DNA from: Jacaranda mimosifolia
Taxonomy: Eukaryota; Streptophyta; Magnoliopsida; Lamiales; Bignoniaceae
Direction of reading: 5' to 3'
Length of the DNA stretch: 64,000 nucleotides
NCBI GenBank assembly: GCA_018894105.1
Contig: CM032128.1
Coordinates: forward strand, 31,953,299-32,017,298
Part shown: positions 36,343-46,600 of the stretch, in pieces
How positions within the stretch are numbered: position 1 is the stretch's first letter
Layout: every line of letters begins with the position of its first letter
Made by a program: the position numbers and the translations under genes
Notes under the pieces: model-generated
What the model saw: only the letters and a program-made list of their open reading frames with translations
What the model was told of the DNA's origin: nothing
The model's database searches: none

Positions 36343-39300
36343 ATGAACTCCATGAATGCTGCTTCTGCTAGAGGCGAAGGCGCCGCTTACATTCCTTCAA
36401 GAGAAGGTTTGTTGATTAGAAGCCCTTGTGATTTTTTCACTTTCTTGATCTTTCAAGTGTTTTCCCTGCATGGTTTCATGTATGTATATGTGTTTTTGAG
36501 GATTTCAAGTTGTTGCTCGGAAACATATATACATTTGTAGGATTTGTTCTCTTGAGCATTTTTTTTTTTCCATAAAAGTAAAATAAAATTTCTTGAACAT
36601 TTCTGTGTGGTGTTTTTGAGAACTCATGTTTCCCATGACAGATGCTATAATCGTTGATGCTGCTCTTGATGGAGACCTTGAACTTCTTCAGCGTAACCTT
36701 CTCTTCTTGTTATTTCTTGATTTTTTATTTTGTATTTGTTTATTTATTTGATGATTTACCTTTTGTTTTTCGTTATTAATGTGATTTAGAAATGGTTGTT
36801 GATGATCACAGAGTTAGCTCTGAAATTTGGTGATTACGGGTTCCGCAAAAGATGTCAGATATGCCGCGATTGTCAGGGGCTGACGGCTCTGCATTATGCA
36901 GCCGGAAAGGGGTTTACTCGGATATGCGATTATCTGATTGAGAAAGGACAAGTAGATGTTGATATGAAAGCTGATATGGGTATCTCTCTTTCTGCTTCTT
37001 CTCTGTTGTTTGCCACTGACCAAACTATTTGTTTATTTGCCTGGTTTATTTTGATAGTGCTTTCATGATTTTCTTGGAGTATCATTCTTGAGATAAAATC
37101 TTGCTGCCAAATTTGTCTTAAAAAGAGAGTTTTGAGTTATTGCATACAATCATTTCTTGTTTATGAAGCCTTGAAAATTGTTTGCTTTTTTGTTTTGATT
37201 TACTAGGGTTTATGTTCTTTTTGATTCCAAAGAGTTATATGCTTATATTTTGATTACCATATTTCACCAAGTTTGATGATCAACTTTAGTTAACCCTGGT
37301 ACACATCTACTGCATCAGGGGAAACTCCTCTTCTACTTGCTGCTGCTGGGGGGCACACTGATACCGCGAAGTATCTGATTGCCCGAGGTGCTGTAATTGC
37401 AGTGGGTGATTATAAGGGAATCACTTCCTTGCATTTTGCTGCTGGAACAGGTTGGTGTTCCTGTAGATGGTTCTGTGTTGTTTCTGTTGTTATTTAGAAG
37501 ATTTTGCTGTCATGAAACTCTGTTTGTGGAACTCTCATTGTGTAGTATGTCAACATTTGACGTCGATTGGGGTTGTTGTAGGTAACAGGGAGCTAATGCA
37601 ATATTTGCTATCAAAAGGTGCTGACATAGAGGCAAATTCTGTTCGTGGAACACCAATGCAATGTGCTGCAGCATTTGAAAGTGTTGAATCTGTTCAATTT
37701 CTGTTACACCATGGTGCGAAGGTAGGCATAGCACAACCTTGGGTCGCACTGGTTGCCGGTATAAAACTGTAAAATTATGAAATCTTGTGCAAATTTTTAT
37801 ACCATGTTATTTGTAAATAAAGTTACATTGCAGAAAGTTTGAACATGAAAAAGGTCTAGAATGTCTAGTTTTGGTAATGTAGTTGAATTATATGGATGAA
37901 GTTAATATGGCTTATATTGCAGAAAGTTTGAACTTGACAAAGGTTTAGAACGTCTATTTTTGGTAATGTAGTTGAATCACATGGATAAAGTTTATTAACA
38001 CGTGTCTTATATTGCAGAAAGTTCGAATATAAAAAAGGTTTAGAACGTCAAATTTTGGTAATGTAGTTGAATTATATGGATAAGATTTATAACACGTGTT
38101 TATTGCAGAAAGAAATTTATTAACATCGATACATGGCCACAATTCATTAATGAAGTGTTCTATCAGTTGGTGCAGACTTTGGCATGTGATACGATAGAAT
38201 GGTCATGAAGGGGCTTAGGAATCTTATGTTCTACTATGATTTATTTATTAACTTCTATTTGGTATCTTGCAGCCAAATTCAGTTTCTCCGCTTTCTGTCT
38301 CCCCACTTATGTGGGCAATTTACCTCCAGTCGTTTGAATGTTTGGAGCTGTTGCTGAAGGTATATGTCAGTTAAATGAAGATGCTTTTTTCAGTCATCTT
38401 GTTGGACTCTAATGCTTGTTCTATGGTTGTTTGAGTGCCCATTATAAACTTCAATACCAATGCTGCTTGGATCAAACCTAATATCTTTGAACCATCCAAG
38501 TTTGATCATCATGGTAAATTGGGGTACGGAGTGTAGGAATTTAATAATTTTGATATCACCATTAACATTTCATTATTAATATTATTATCTCTTGTAATGT
38601 CTTAAACTCTAATGTATTTTATTCTGTCAAATTACTAACACGTGTCAGAATTAGTAGATACTAGATTGTTCGCGTGTTGTCATCAATAAGTGTCAAATCA
38701 TACTTATTCGTGTCACTCGTCGACTATTTAATGCTACCTTAGAAATACAAACATGAAAGTATTTACTGTGGGGGCCTATGTTTTTATACGAAATCCATGC
38801 ATACATCGTGAGGTTCTTGCATGCAATGAGGGCTGAGCCCGTTTCCATTTATGTCATATATGGATGTTTTTCCATTTAAGGCAATCAAGGCAGAAAGGAA
38901 GATCAGTTCTTCTTGAAAATGCATCATGAGTCGTGCTTGATCATTTGGCCCCTGTCTTCCTACCATTTGCTATAACTTTTCAGTCCCTGCATGGCGGATA
39001 AAGCTATCTTGAGAATGTTTATTCTTGCGCATCTCTTCTTCCTCAATGATAAACCTATTCTAAAAACATTTTTCATGTGCATCCACCTGTTTCTCGTCTC
39101 ACCCCTCTTTTTTCCTACTTGTCTTTTTCCATGCAGGCTGGAGCTGATCCAAACCTTAGTTCCTTTGGGATCAGTCCTTTAGCACTTGCAGCCTTAAAGG
39201 GCGATACAAAATTTCTCAGGTCTCTGCTTCAGGCTGGAGCAAATCCAAACTCAGTTGGCACAGTTAGTTTCCACATTTGCCTTTTCTTCTGATCTGAGAT

Positions 39301-40588
39301 TTTCTTGTTTTTATTGTATCCTTCTGACGTTATCTCAAGCTTTCACTAATGATTGGACTCAACTCACGATAATGACAATTTTCAGGATCATCAGAAACCT
39401 ATAGAGTATGCTGCCATGGCCTGTAATTATGACGGGCTTAAGATTTTGTTTCCAGTGACTCAGAGCATTCCGTATTATCCGAGTTGGAGCATTTATGGAA
39501 TTCCAGTGTTCTTTCACTCTGAAAAAGCTAAGATTAAGGTCTGATATGGATCATACATTCTTCTTAGTTGGTTTTTTTACCTACTTTTTCGGGCCATCCA
39601 TTCTTTATTATCTTTTTTCTCTCAGAACATATGATGTCTGAAAGTTTTGGCCATTCAAGTGGCATCATACTGAACTTTTCCCTCTTATCACATGGCCTAT
39701 TTCATGCAGAGACAGCGGAGGAAAGATGCTTATCTTATATCAGTGAAACAGAGAGCCATTAACGCAGCAAAGAAAAGGGAATATTCAGATGCAATCAAAT
39801 GGTGCAGCGAGGTAATTTTATGCTGCGCCGATTAGAAGTTTCATACATTTCTGATTTTCTTTAATCCTATGTTTGGATCCTGGATTTTAACAATGAAAAT
39901 GCTGCAGGATTTATTTTCATATTCTAAATGATGTAATGTGATGCTCGAATAGTTGCGCCTTTGCATTTTCCTGTTCTTTTTCCTCCCTAATTTCTTGATC
40001 CAAACATAGCATATCAGTTTGAAATCCTTACAGCTATCAAAATTTGAGTTTGTAGGCAATTTATCTTGATTCGTCCAATCAAGAACTACTATTGAGTCGG
40101 AGCTTATATTGGACACATTTAAAAGAAGCTACTTTTTCTTTATATGATGCCAAAGCCTCTGTTAAACTGAAACCCGATTCACCCAACGCTCACTTCAGAG
40201 AAGGCGTTGCATGGACGCTTCTCAATGTACGCAAATACTAACTCTGCTCCTTAAACTATATCAAATCAAATTTAGCTTAAGTTTGAGAAAGTATTGACCG
40301 ATGGGGTTTGTTGTTTATACATGTGAAGAACTATGTTAAGGCGTCCGATGCATTTTTAGAGGCTCATAAATTGGATAGAAGAAACGAGCAATATTATGGG
40401 GCATTTAGGTGAGTCAGCATTCACTGTTTATCACAAGAGATTGATTCATACTTGCATATAGCCAGCTGCTTCGATTAATCATTCGTTGTATTTCATTTTG
40501 TGACAGGTCGGCTGTGCTGCGTTCACATGTTGCCCTGGCCGAAAAGCATCCAGATGAAGCTGCCGCAATGGCACGTTCAGTTTCATGA
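36343..40588 (+). CDS. Ankyrin-repeat protein with C-terminal TPR region
   Basis: Probable soluble scaffold; its partners cannot be told from sequence. The twelve exons are 36343-36406, 36642-36692, 36812-36979, 37319-37450, 37582-37721, 38273-38359, 39137-39262, 39386-39538, 39710-39811, 40056-40226, 40329-40408 and 40507-40588. All junctions are GT-AG and the frame gives 451 aa. Ankyrin repeats run from about residue 60 to 275, for example GLTALHYAAGKG (61-72), GETPLLLAAAGGHTD (95-109), GITSLHFAAGTGN (128-140), RGTPMQCAA, and AGADPNLSSFGISPLALAAL. A TPR-like region follows at about 318-425 (RAINAAKKREYSDAIKWCSE, DAKASVKLKPDSPNAHFREG, YVKASDAFLEAHKLD), similar to TPR modules that bind Hsp70/Hsp90 tails (inference). 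Intron 5 contains a tandem repeat. The neighbouring PRA1 gene starts about 700 bases later on the same strand. Confidence 0.9.
37815..38118 (+). repeat. ~92-bp tandem repeat in ankyrin gene intron 5, each with TTGCAG
   Basis: Three full units and a partial fourth carry ATTGCAGAAAGTTTGAA, then AGGTxTAGAA and TTGGTAATGTAGTTGAA. The TTGCAG hexamers end at 37833, 37922, 38017 and 38108, so the spacing is 89, 95 and 91 bases. The real acceptor for exon 6 (CTTGCAG, 38272) lies about 160 bases after the last one. The units thus multiply an acceptor-like sequence inside the intron. Confidence 0.8.
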
Positions 40589-41282
40589 TTTGCGCAGGAA
40601 ACTGAGTATAGAGAAGAAATATTTGTATAGATGTTTACTCATTTTTTGGTTGGGGCTGAAATGAAAGAAATTTGTATGTTATAGAAACCACAGTTTGCCC
40701 AGTTACTATGTAGAAAATATGGCTGCTTCTTTGGACCACAAAATGACATTTTGTGTATCTAAAATCATTCTAATAATAGTGTCATTGTCATTTGTTGTAT
40801 TGCATCAAAATTAAGTTTGTGTTTATTCTCATCTTCATTTGAGTTGTGCCTCTTCCGAATGGGTGTTAAAAGTGTCTCTATAAAGGGAATTGATTTGTCC
40901 TTTAATAAGAACATAATCGAAATATTAATATTAAGAATACAATCGATCCGAGCTGAATTTAATTTGAGAAAATTGTCGAGTTCGTCTCAATAAAATTTAA
41001 ATTTAGTTCTACTTAATAACTCGAATTCAACTCATAAAATTCATATTGAGGTTTGAGTCGTCGAATATATAATGCCACGTAGAGTGTGATGTCGACAACT
41101 TGAATTGAAATTGTTCCTCAACTGTCCATTCACCAAAAATAGCACGAGGATATTTGCTGCCTACTTGTTTCCCTTTTCACTTTAATTTCCTTTTCTTCTG
41201 GTAAGAATCACCAACCAATCAAGGAAAACCGTTTACCCCCTTCTGGTTAGGGTTTTTTTCTCCAATTTCAATTAATAAACAA
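40589..41282. other. Spacer between ankyrin-TPR and PRA1 genes
   Basis: Contains the 3' region of the ankyrin-TPR gene and the PRA1 promoter/leader. A telo-box (TTAGGGTTT, 41247-41255) and pyrimidine-rich TTTTTTTCTCC lie within 35 bases of the PRA1 start. Nothing else seen. Confidence 0.5.
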
Positions 41283-41843
41283 ATGTCGTCGGCCGGATAC
41301 AGTAGCCTACCGCCATACGTCGGCGGTAGCGGAGTCCTCTTCCGTGTCAATTCCCGCACTCAGGCACTCTTCGCGATGCGGCGCCCGTGGCGCGAGCTCT
41401 TGGCTCACCCAGCCTCCTATTCCATACCTCACAGCTTCAGCGATTTCAGCTCTCGCGTCAAGCGCAATCTCAGTCACTTCCGTGTCAATTACGCCATGAT
41501 TGTCCTTTTCATTATCTTCCTTAGCTTATTGTACCACCCTATTTCTATGATAGTCTTTATAATAATCTTCGTGTTCTGGTTTCTCCTATATTTCTTCCGC
41601 GATGAGCCGATCGTGGTGTTTAATCGCATGGTGGATGACCGCGTGGTGCTGATTGCGCTCGGAATTGTGACGATTGTGAGTTTGGTTCTCACGCGCGTGT
41701 GGTTGAATGTTTTGGTGTCTCTTTTGGTTGGAGCGGCGGTGGTGGTTCTGCACGCGGCGTTCAGGGTTACGGAGGATTTGTTTCTCGACGAAGATGAGGT
41801 TGCTGATGGCGGGTTGGTCTCCGTCGTTGGAGCTAGGTTTTGA
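41283..41843 (+). CDS. PRA1 family protein (prenylated Rab acceptor)
   Basis: Small membrane protein of the PRA1/Yip3 family. Family members sit in ER, Golgi or endosomal membranes and act with prenylated Rab GTPases in vesicle traffic. It is a single exon of 186 aa, intronless as is normal for plant PRA1 genes. The cytosolic N-terminal half includes RRPWRELLAHPASYSIP and SRVKRNLSHFRVNYAM, the family lead-in to the membrane part. Two paired hydrophobic stretches follow at about 69-106 (IVLFIIFLSLLYHP, MIVFIIIFVFWFLLYFF) and 119-160 (VVLIALGIVTIVSLVL, VLVSLLVGAAVVVLHAAF). The tail is acidic (EDLFLDEDEVADGG). The coding region is GC-richer than its flanks. Subgroup not assigned. Confidence 0.93.
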   Translation: MSSAGYSSLPPYVGGSGVLFRVNSRTQALFAMRRPWRELLAHPASYSIPHSFSDFSSRVKRNLSHFRVNYAMIVLFIIFLSLLYHPISMIVFIIIFVFWFLLYFFRDEPIVVFNRMVDDRVVLIALGIVTIVSLVLTRVWLNVLVSLLVGAAVVVLHAAFRVTEDLFLDEDEVADGGLVSVVGARF

Positions 41844-43537
41844 AAATACATAAAGAAATTTTGTGACAGAATTAGAATGGTGAGTGAGTATGTTTGCTTA
41901 TAGAAATTGCAAATATTTTTTACCCAGAAATTAGGTCAAAGGTTTGATATCTTATTTCATTCTCACTAATGAAGTATCATAAATTTTGATCTATGTTTGA
42001 TATTTGGTGAGGGGTGTTAAATTTTGGAAATACATGTGAAGGTTAACACAAATCCAGTCTGTTTCTAACCCAAGTTGTAATTGAGTAAAGATTCGATCAT
42101 CTGTATAAATCCAATCTGTCCTGTTGCTTTGTGCTCTGGTGCATGGAAATTCATATTTCTTGCAGTACGTTTTGGTGCGAACTGATCTGGATACACTGTT
42201 GGTGCCCATATTGGAAATGCCATATAATGCTCCAATAAGGACCCAAATCACATTTTTGTGGTGCTGTTTTTCCTTCTTATACGAAGTCAAGATTCCTCTT
42301 TCATGCCGACATTCACTAACTGGCAATCAGTGCAGAGTTGCTTGATCTAGAGAAAGCCATCTATTATAATTCTTGCCAGCCAATAATCACTCTTGATGTT
42401 GCTCAAAAACATCACCAGGCTTCGCTATCTCGTGAGAAGCATTCTTTGGTTAGAAATATAATAGCGAGTCATAAAAAAATGGCATCATTCGAGCTATCAA
42501 TGACAGCACCGTTTTGTACACCAGAATTAGGTTGTTTAATTGGTTTGCTGTGGGTTTGGTCAGATTCCAATCATTTGGCCATCGAGGCTTAAGGTTCAGG
42601 ATTCAAGATCTATATGGAGTAAAATTCATTTGTTATCTCCGTAATTTTCTTGTAATTTGATATTTCTTTTAGATATATTGGATCATAAACCATTTATTTT
42701 TATGAAAGTATAAAAATGTTATATTTATATTTTGTGGATAATGTATACTTTTTTTTTCCCATTTATACACAAATAATATACATATATATATATATATATA
42801 TATTAAATTCATAATCAAAAACTAGAACTTGACACGCATTCACATATTCTTTGTGGTTTCAAAAAGCATTTTTAAGTTTATGTGAATCCATTGCCATCCA
42901 TGCATTGCACATACTTTGCACGAGTACAATATGGTCCCATTGACTTTGACAGACAATTATATTGTGGGGATAATTTGAACATTTTTATACTTTTGGATGA
43001 GACATCTGCCTTCTGGATCTCATCCTAAGAGGCTGGATGAGAACAACCCACCTAGAAAGTGAAATGTCTCATCTTAAGTTGAGTAGTTTGAACACGGGGA
43101 GTCAAGACAACAATAATGAACCTCTATCACTCAAATTATGTGTGATTTAAGTTGAATAAAATAGTTTATCCAACTTAATATCTCACAAGTACTGTGGGCA
43201 TGACTTCATTCATGTAACAACAATCCAAATCCAAATCCAAATGTAAACCCAAGCAGATTAGAGAAAGAGCAATTTGAAAATACAGGTGTACAACAAGTGT
43301 ATAGAATACAACCATAAATAAACCGAGTACTTCAAGTACATCCACTATGAAACAACATAACATGCCACTTTATAATGCATACATTAGAAACTTTTATCTA
43401 GAAACCTAATCAGACAACATCTTAACACATGTTCACAAGCAGCATCCAGGGGCCCTATGAAAAGCAAACTTTAACTGAAACTTAAATAGTATAGAGAGAT
43501 TATTGGCGACTGAGAAAAAATGTGCCAGGCGCTTTCA
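41844..43537. other. Convergent spacer between PRA1 and DRIP-like genes
   Basis: 3' regions of two genes facing each other. 42000-42600 is less AT-rich and open in several frames, but shows no motif, splice structure or family match. It may be PRA1 3' untranslated sequence or an old pseudo-fragment. An (AT)n run lies at about 42782-42803. Nothing else recognised. Confidence 0.4.
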
Positions 43538-43646
43538 AAATCAGGAGCTTTGCAAGCCTAGCCCAATACCACCACCAGTCCTCTGATGAACCAACTGTGG
43601 CTGATACTCTCTCGGTAGAAGTTGTTTGGAGCCACAGATCAAGCAG
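43538..43646 (-). pseudogene. Decayed duplicate of the last DRIP coding exon
   Basis: Read on the minus strand, this copy repeats the terminal coding part of the neighbouring gene (43653-43766). It encodes DLWLQTTSTERVSATVGSS where the true exon has DLWLQTTTTDRVSATIGSS. A 4-base deletion after the SS then shifts the frame, and the final GYARKTPDS counterpart is no longer in frame. It begins about 7 bases beyond the stop codon, so it is transcribed as 3' untranslated sequence. No splice acceptor was kept at its own start. Confidence 0.8.
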
Positions 43647-43652
43647 ACATTC

Positions 43653-46600
43653 TCAAGAATCAGGAGTTTTGCGGGCATAGCCCAGTACCATCACAAAATC
43701 CTTTGCTGAAGAACCAATTGTGGCAGACACTCTATCGGTGGTGGTAGTTTGGAGCCACAGATCAACTAGATTATTCAGTGTCAATGTGGGAATCACCGTC
43801 TGTCCCATGCATTTGATTTCAACCTACAAAATGATTCAGGAAGAAAATGTCATGTTGTATATTCTCCACAAGAATTTTTGCATTTAGCTGCTTACATTAA
43901 GACAAACTAGGCCTGTAAATGGGTAAGGTATCACCCTACCCACACCCATATCCTAAAATACCCATGCAAAAATACCTTATATTCTTCCCTACCCTAAAAT
44001 ACCCAAAAGGATGAGACCCTCACCCTACCCTACCATATCTAACCCGACCCATTATGTCTAGTTTATTAGACTTATGTTTTTAATGTATATATTAATTTTC
44101 TCAATATATACTAAAAATATTATTTGGCATACAATAATAAAAAATAATTTTTTATATTTAATTTAATCATTAAATTTAAATTAGTTAATTTTAAGCTTTT
44201 TGCTAATTAAATTAACTATTTTATTGATGTAATAGTTAAACTTTATTAATATAACTAACAGTTAAACTTTTGTTAATTAAATTAATGTAATTAAAAAACA
44301 GTTAATAAAAACAGTTTAAAAGCAAAAAAAATTTCTATATTTAATTTTATAAAAACAGTTAATTTCTATATTAATAAATTTTATTCATTAACAAAATTAA
44401 TTTTATTAACTTTTTTATAAAAATTATTTATTCCACTATTAATTTTATTAATAAAAAATGTTCAACTGTTGCTATTGTTGTTCTGATTTAAAAAAAAAAA
44501 TGCTATCCCAATATATTAACTTTATTAATTTAGTTTAATTTTTAATGAAGAAAATTATTTTGTTGTTACTGTTCATTCACATGATTATAATTTTTATATA
44601 TAAAAAGTTTATCATTAATATAAAATTGATTTGGGCATAAACAATTTTTAAGTTCACAAATTAAATTTAAGTATAAAGTAATGGGTAATTTTTTGGTATG
44701 GGCACATGAGTAATTTATGGATATAGTCCCTACCCATACCCATACCCATTACATTATTTTTAATAAGTATGGATATGGGTAGGGTATGGACATTGACACT
44801 TTGGGCTTGGGTAGGGTAACACCCTAACCATTTACAGCCCTAAGACAAACCAATATATGCACACTCAGCTAAGAGTTTCTTGCGCAAGCCAACCATGCAC
44901 AGTGATTATACATAGCCGCCTAAAAATGAGGAAGGTTGGTAATAGAAGTCACTTCAAGTTGGATGAATAGTTACCTCATCCTCACTCATAAGATCCAACT
45001 TCATCTTGAGGTACTTTTGAATGAAAGAAACTGGTATACTCCCATCCCTGTTAACAATGCAATGGATATCAATGAGAAATATAATTTACCCAACCAAATT
45101 TATATTAGGCATTAAAAATATCCAGCTGCAAGTTTGAATTTTTCAATATAAAAATTGCAATTCATTTTGCCTCATAGACAGTTAACAGTTCATCTTTTTG
45201 CAAATTCAAACAATGAAACAATGACATCCAAGCTCCATGGAAGTTGGATATAAAGTAGCAATTTACAATGGATATACTTCAATACAGAAGTTATTACATA
45301 TGTGCATGTAGGAATGCATGCCTATTGATGCTAAGCTGCAATATTGAAGTTATTTCACAAGCTGAAATAGTATGATCATACCCAAAATGCGGAACAAAAG
45401 TGGTTGTTCTATCATTCTCAACTTTGCAAAAGAAGAAAATTGCTAAGGTGAAAGTATTTAGTCGGAACTTACTTTATTCTTAAGTAACTTGCAGCAATCT
45501 GAGGCAAGGGTGGTGCATCTCCTTCCCTGAAAATACATTATAAAAATCTGAGAAAGCAGAAGGGAGCAACAGAAATAACCACATTCGATCCTCATATTTA
45601 ATTCTTGTAAACATTGAGGTAAAAAGCTTACTGGTCATCTGAGACAAGTGAAAACCAGATTGGATAATTTCTGCGCTCAATTTTGGCACTCATAGAATCA
45701 AGCACGGCCTGGGGAAGAACCCTTGATTCCCCAAAATTCCGTGCCTTCTTTTGACGAATTCTGCGCAGCTTTTTAGGCCCAGATTCTGCAGGGGTGTGGT
45801 CACTGGAGTTCTTCTCGTCTTGAACTTTTAACTTCTGCCTGTGTTCTTTACTTTTTGTTTTACCGAGAAGTCCCTCGCTCTCAAGAGACTGTAGAGCTTC
45901 TGATTTAGCACCAGATCCTTGAATGCTGAACTTTGAAGACTTGCTCCTATTTGCTGCCTCCACCAAACAATTCAAAGGTTTCCAAAGATCAACCTTGCCT
46001 TCCCAAGCCTCAGATCCATTCTCTCTTCCCTTATCAGGGCTAGGGTGATTGGATGGCTCACTAGCAGCAGAGTTCTGCAACAACACTGTCGTAAGCATGA
46101 CCAGTGATATTTGCAATTTGCACGAGGTTATAAAGTCAACATTGGAGATGATGTACTGGTGTTTGTAAGCTTCAGAACTGTTACCATACCTGCCTTGTAT
46201 TTTGAGTAAATTTGTTCAATGTCCCTGGTGAGCTAGAGCTCTCGGGGTGGTCCTCCGTGGAATCTTCCTCTTTCTTAACGGGTTTCTCTATTGTAAAACT
46301 GGAACCTCTTGATGCTTTTCTTGCGATGGATTTCGATCTTCTTCCGGTCAATCCACTCTGTGTTGATACTCTAGGGGTGCTAACTACCAATGACGAGAGA
46401 GATCTTTCCTTCCTCTTGGCAGGTAATGTAACAGGAGTCACAACATCAGGGGCTTTCACCTTTAACCTCTTATAAGGAAATATCTTTGCCCTCACGTCTT
46501 GCAAATTATGATCCGGCCTGATAAAGAAAACATTAATGGCACATTAAAGAGATGTTTGCAAGAGCTTTTGATTTTAGAGAAGTGAAAAAGTTATATAGAA

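Noticed and set aside
37815..38118. Evenly spaced repeats that could suggest a CRISPR-like array
   Set aside because: Units of about 92 bases are diverged over their full length with no constant repeat/variable spacer pattern, and the setting is a plant intron.
41489..41851. 120-codon minus-strand frame
   Set aside because: Opposite-strand shadow of the PRA1 coding exon; Thr/Arg-rich translation typical of antisense reading.
41991..42592. Several frames of 73-111 codons after PRA1
   Set aside because: Both strands open, no motif and no splice structure; more likely PRA1 3' region or an old fragment.
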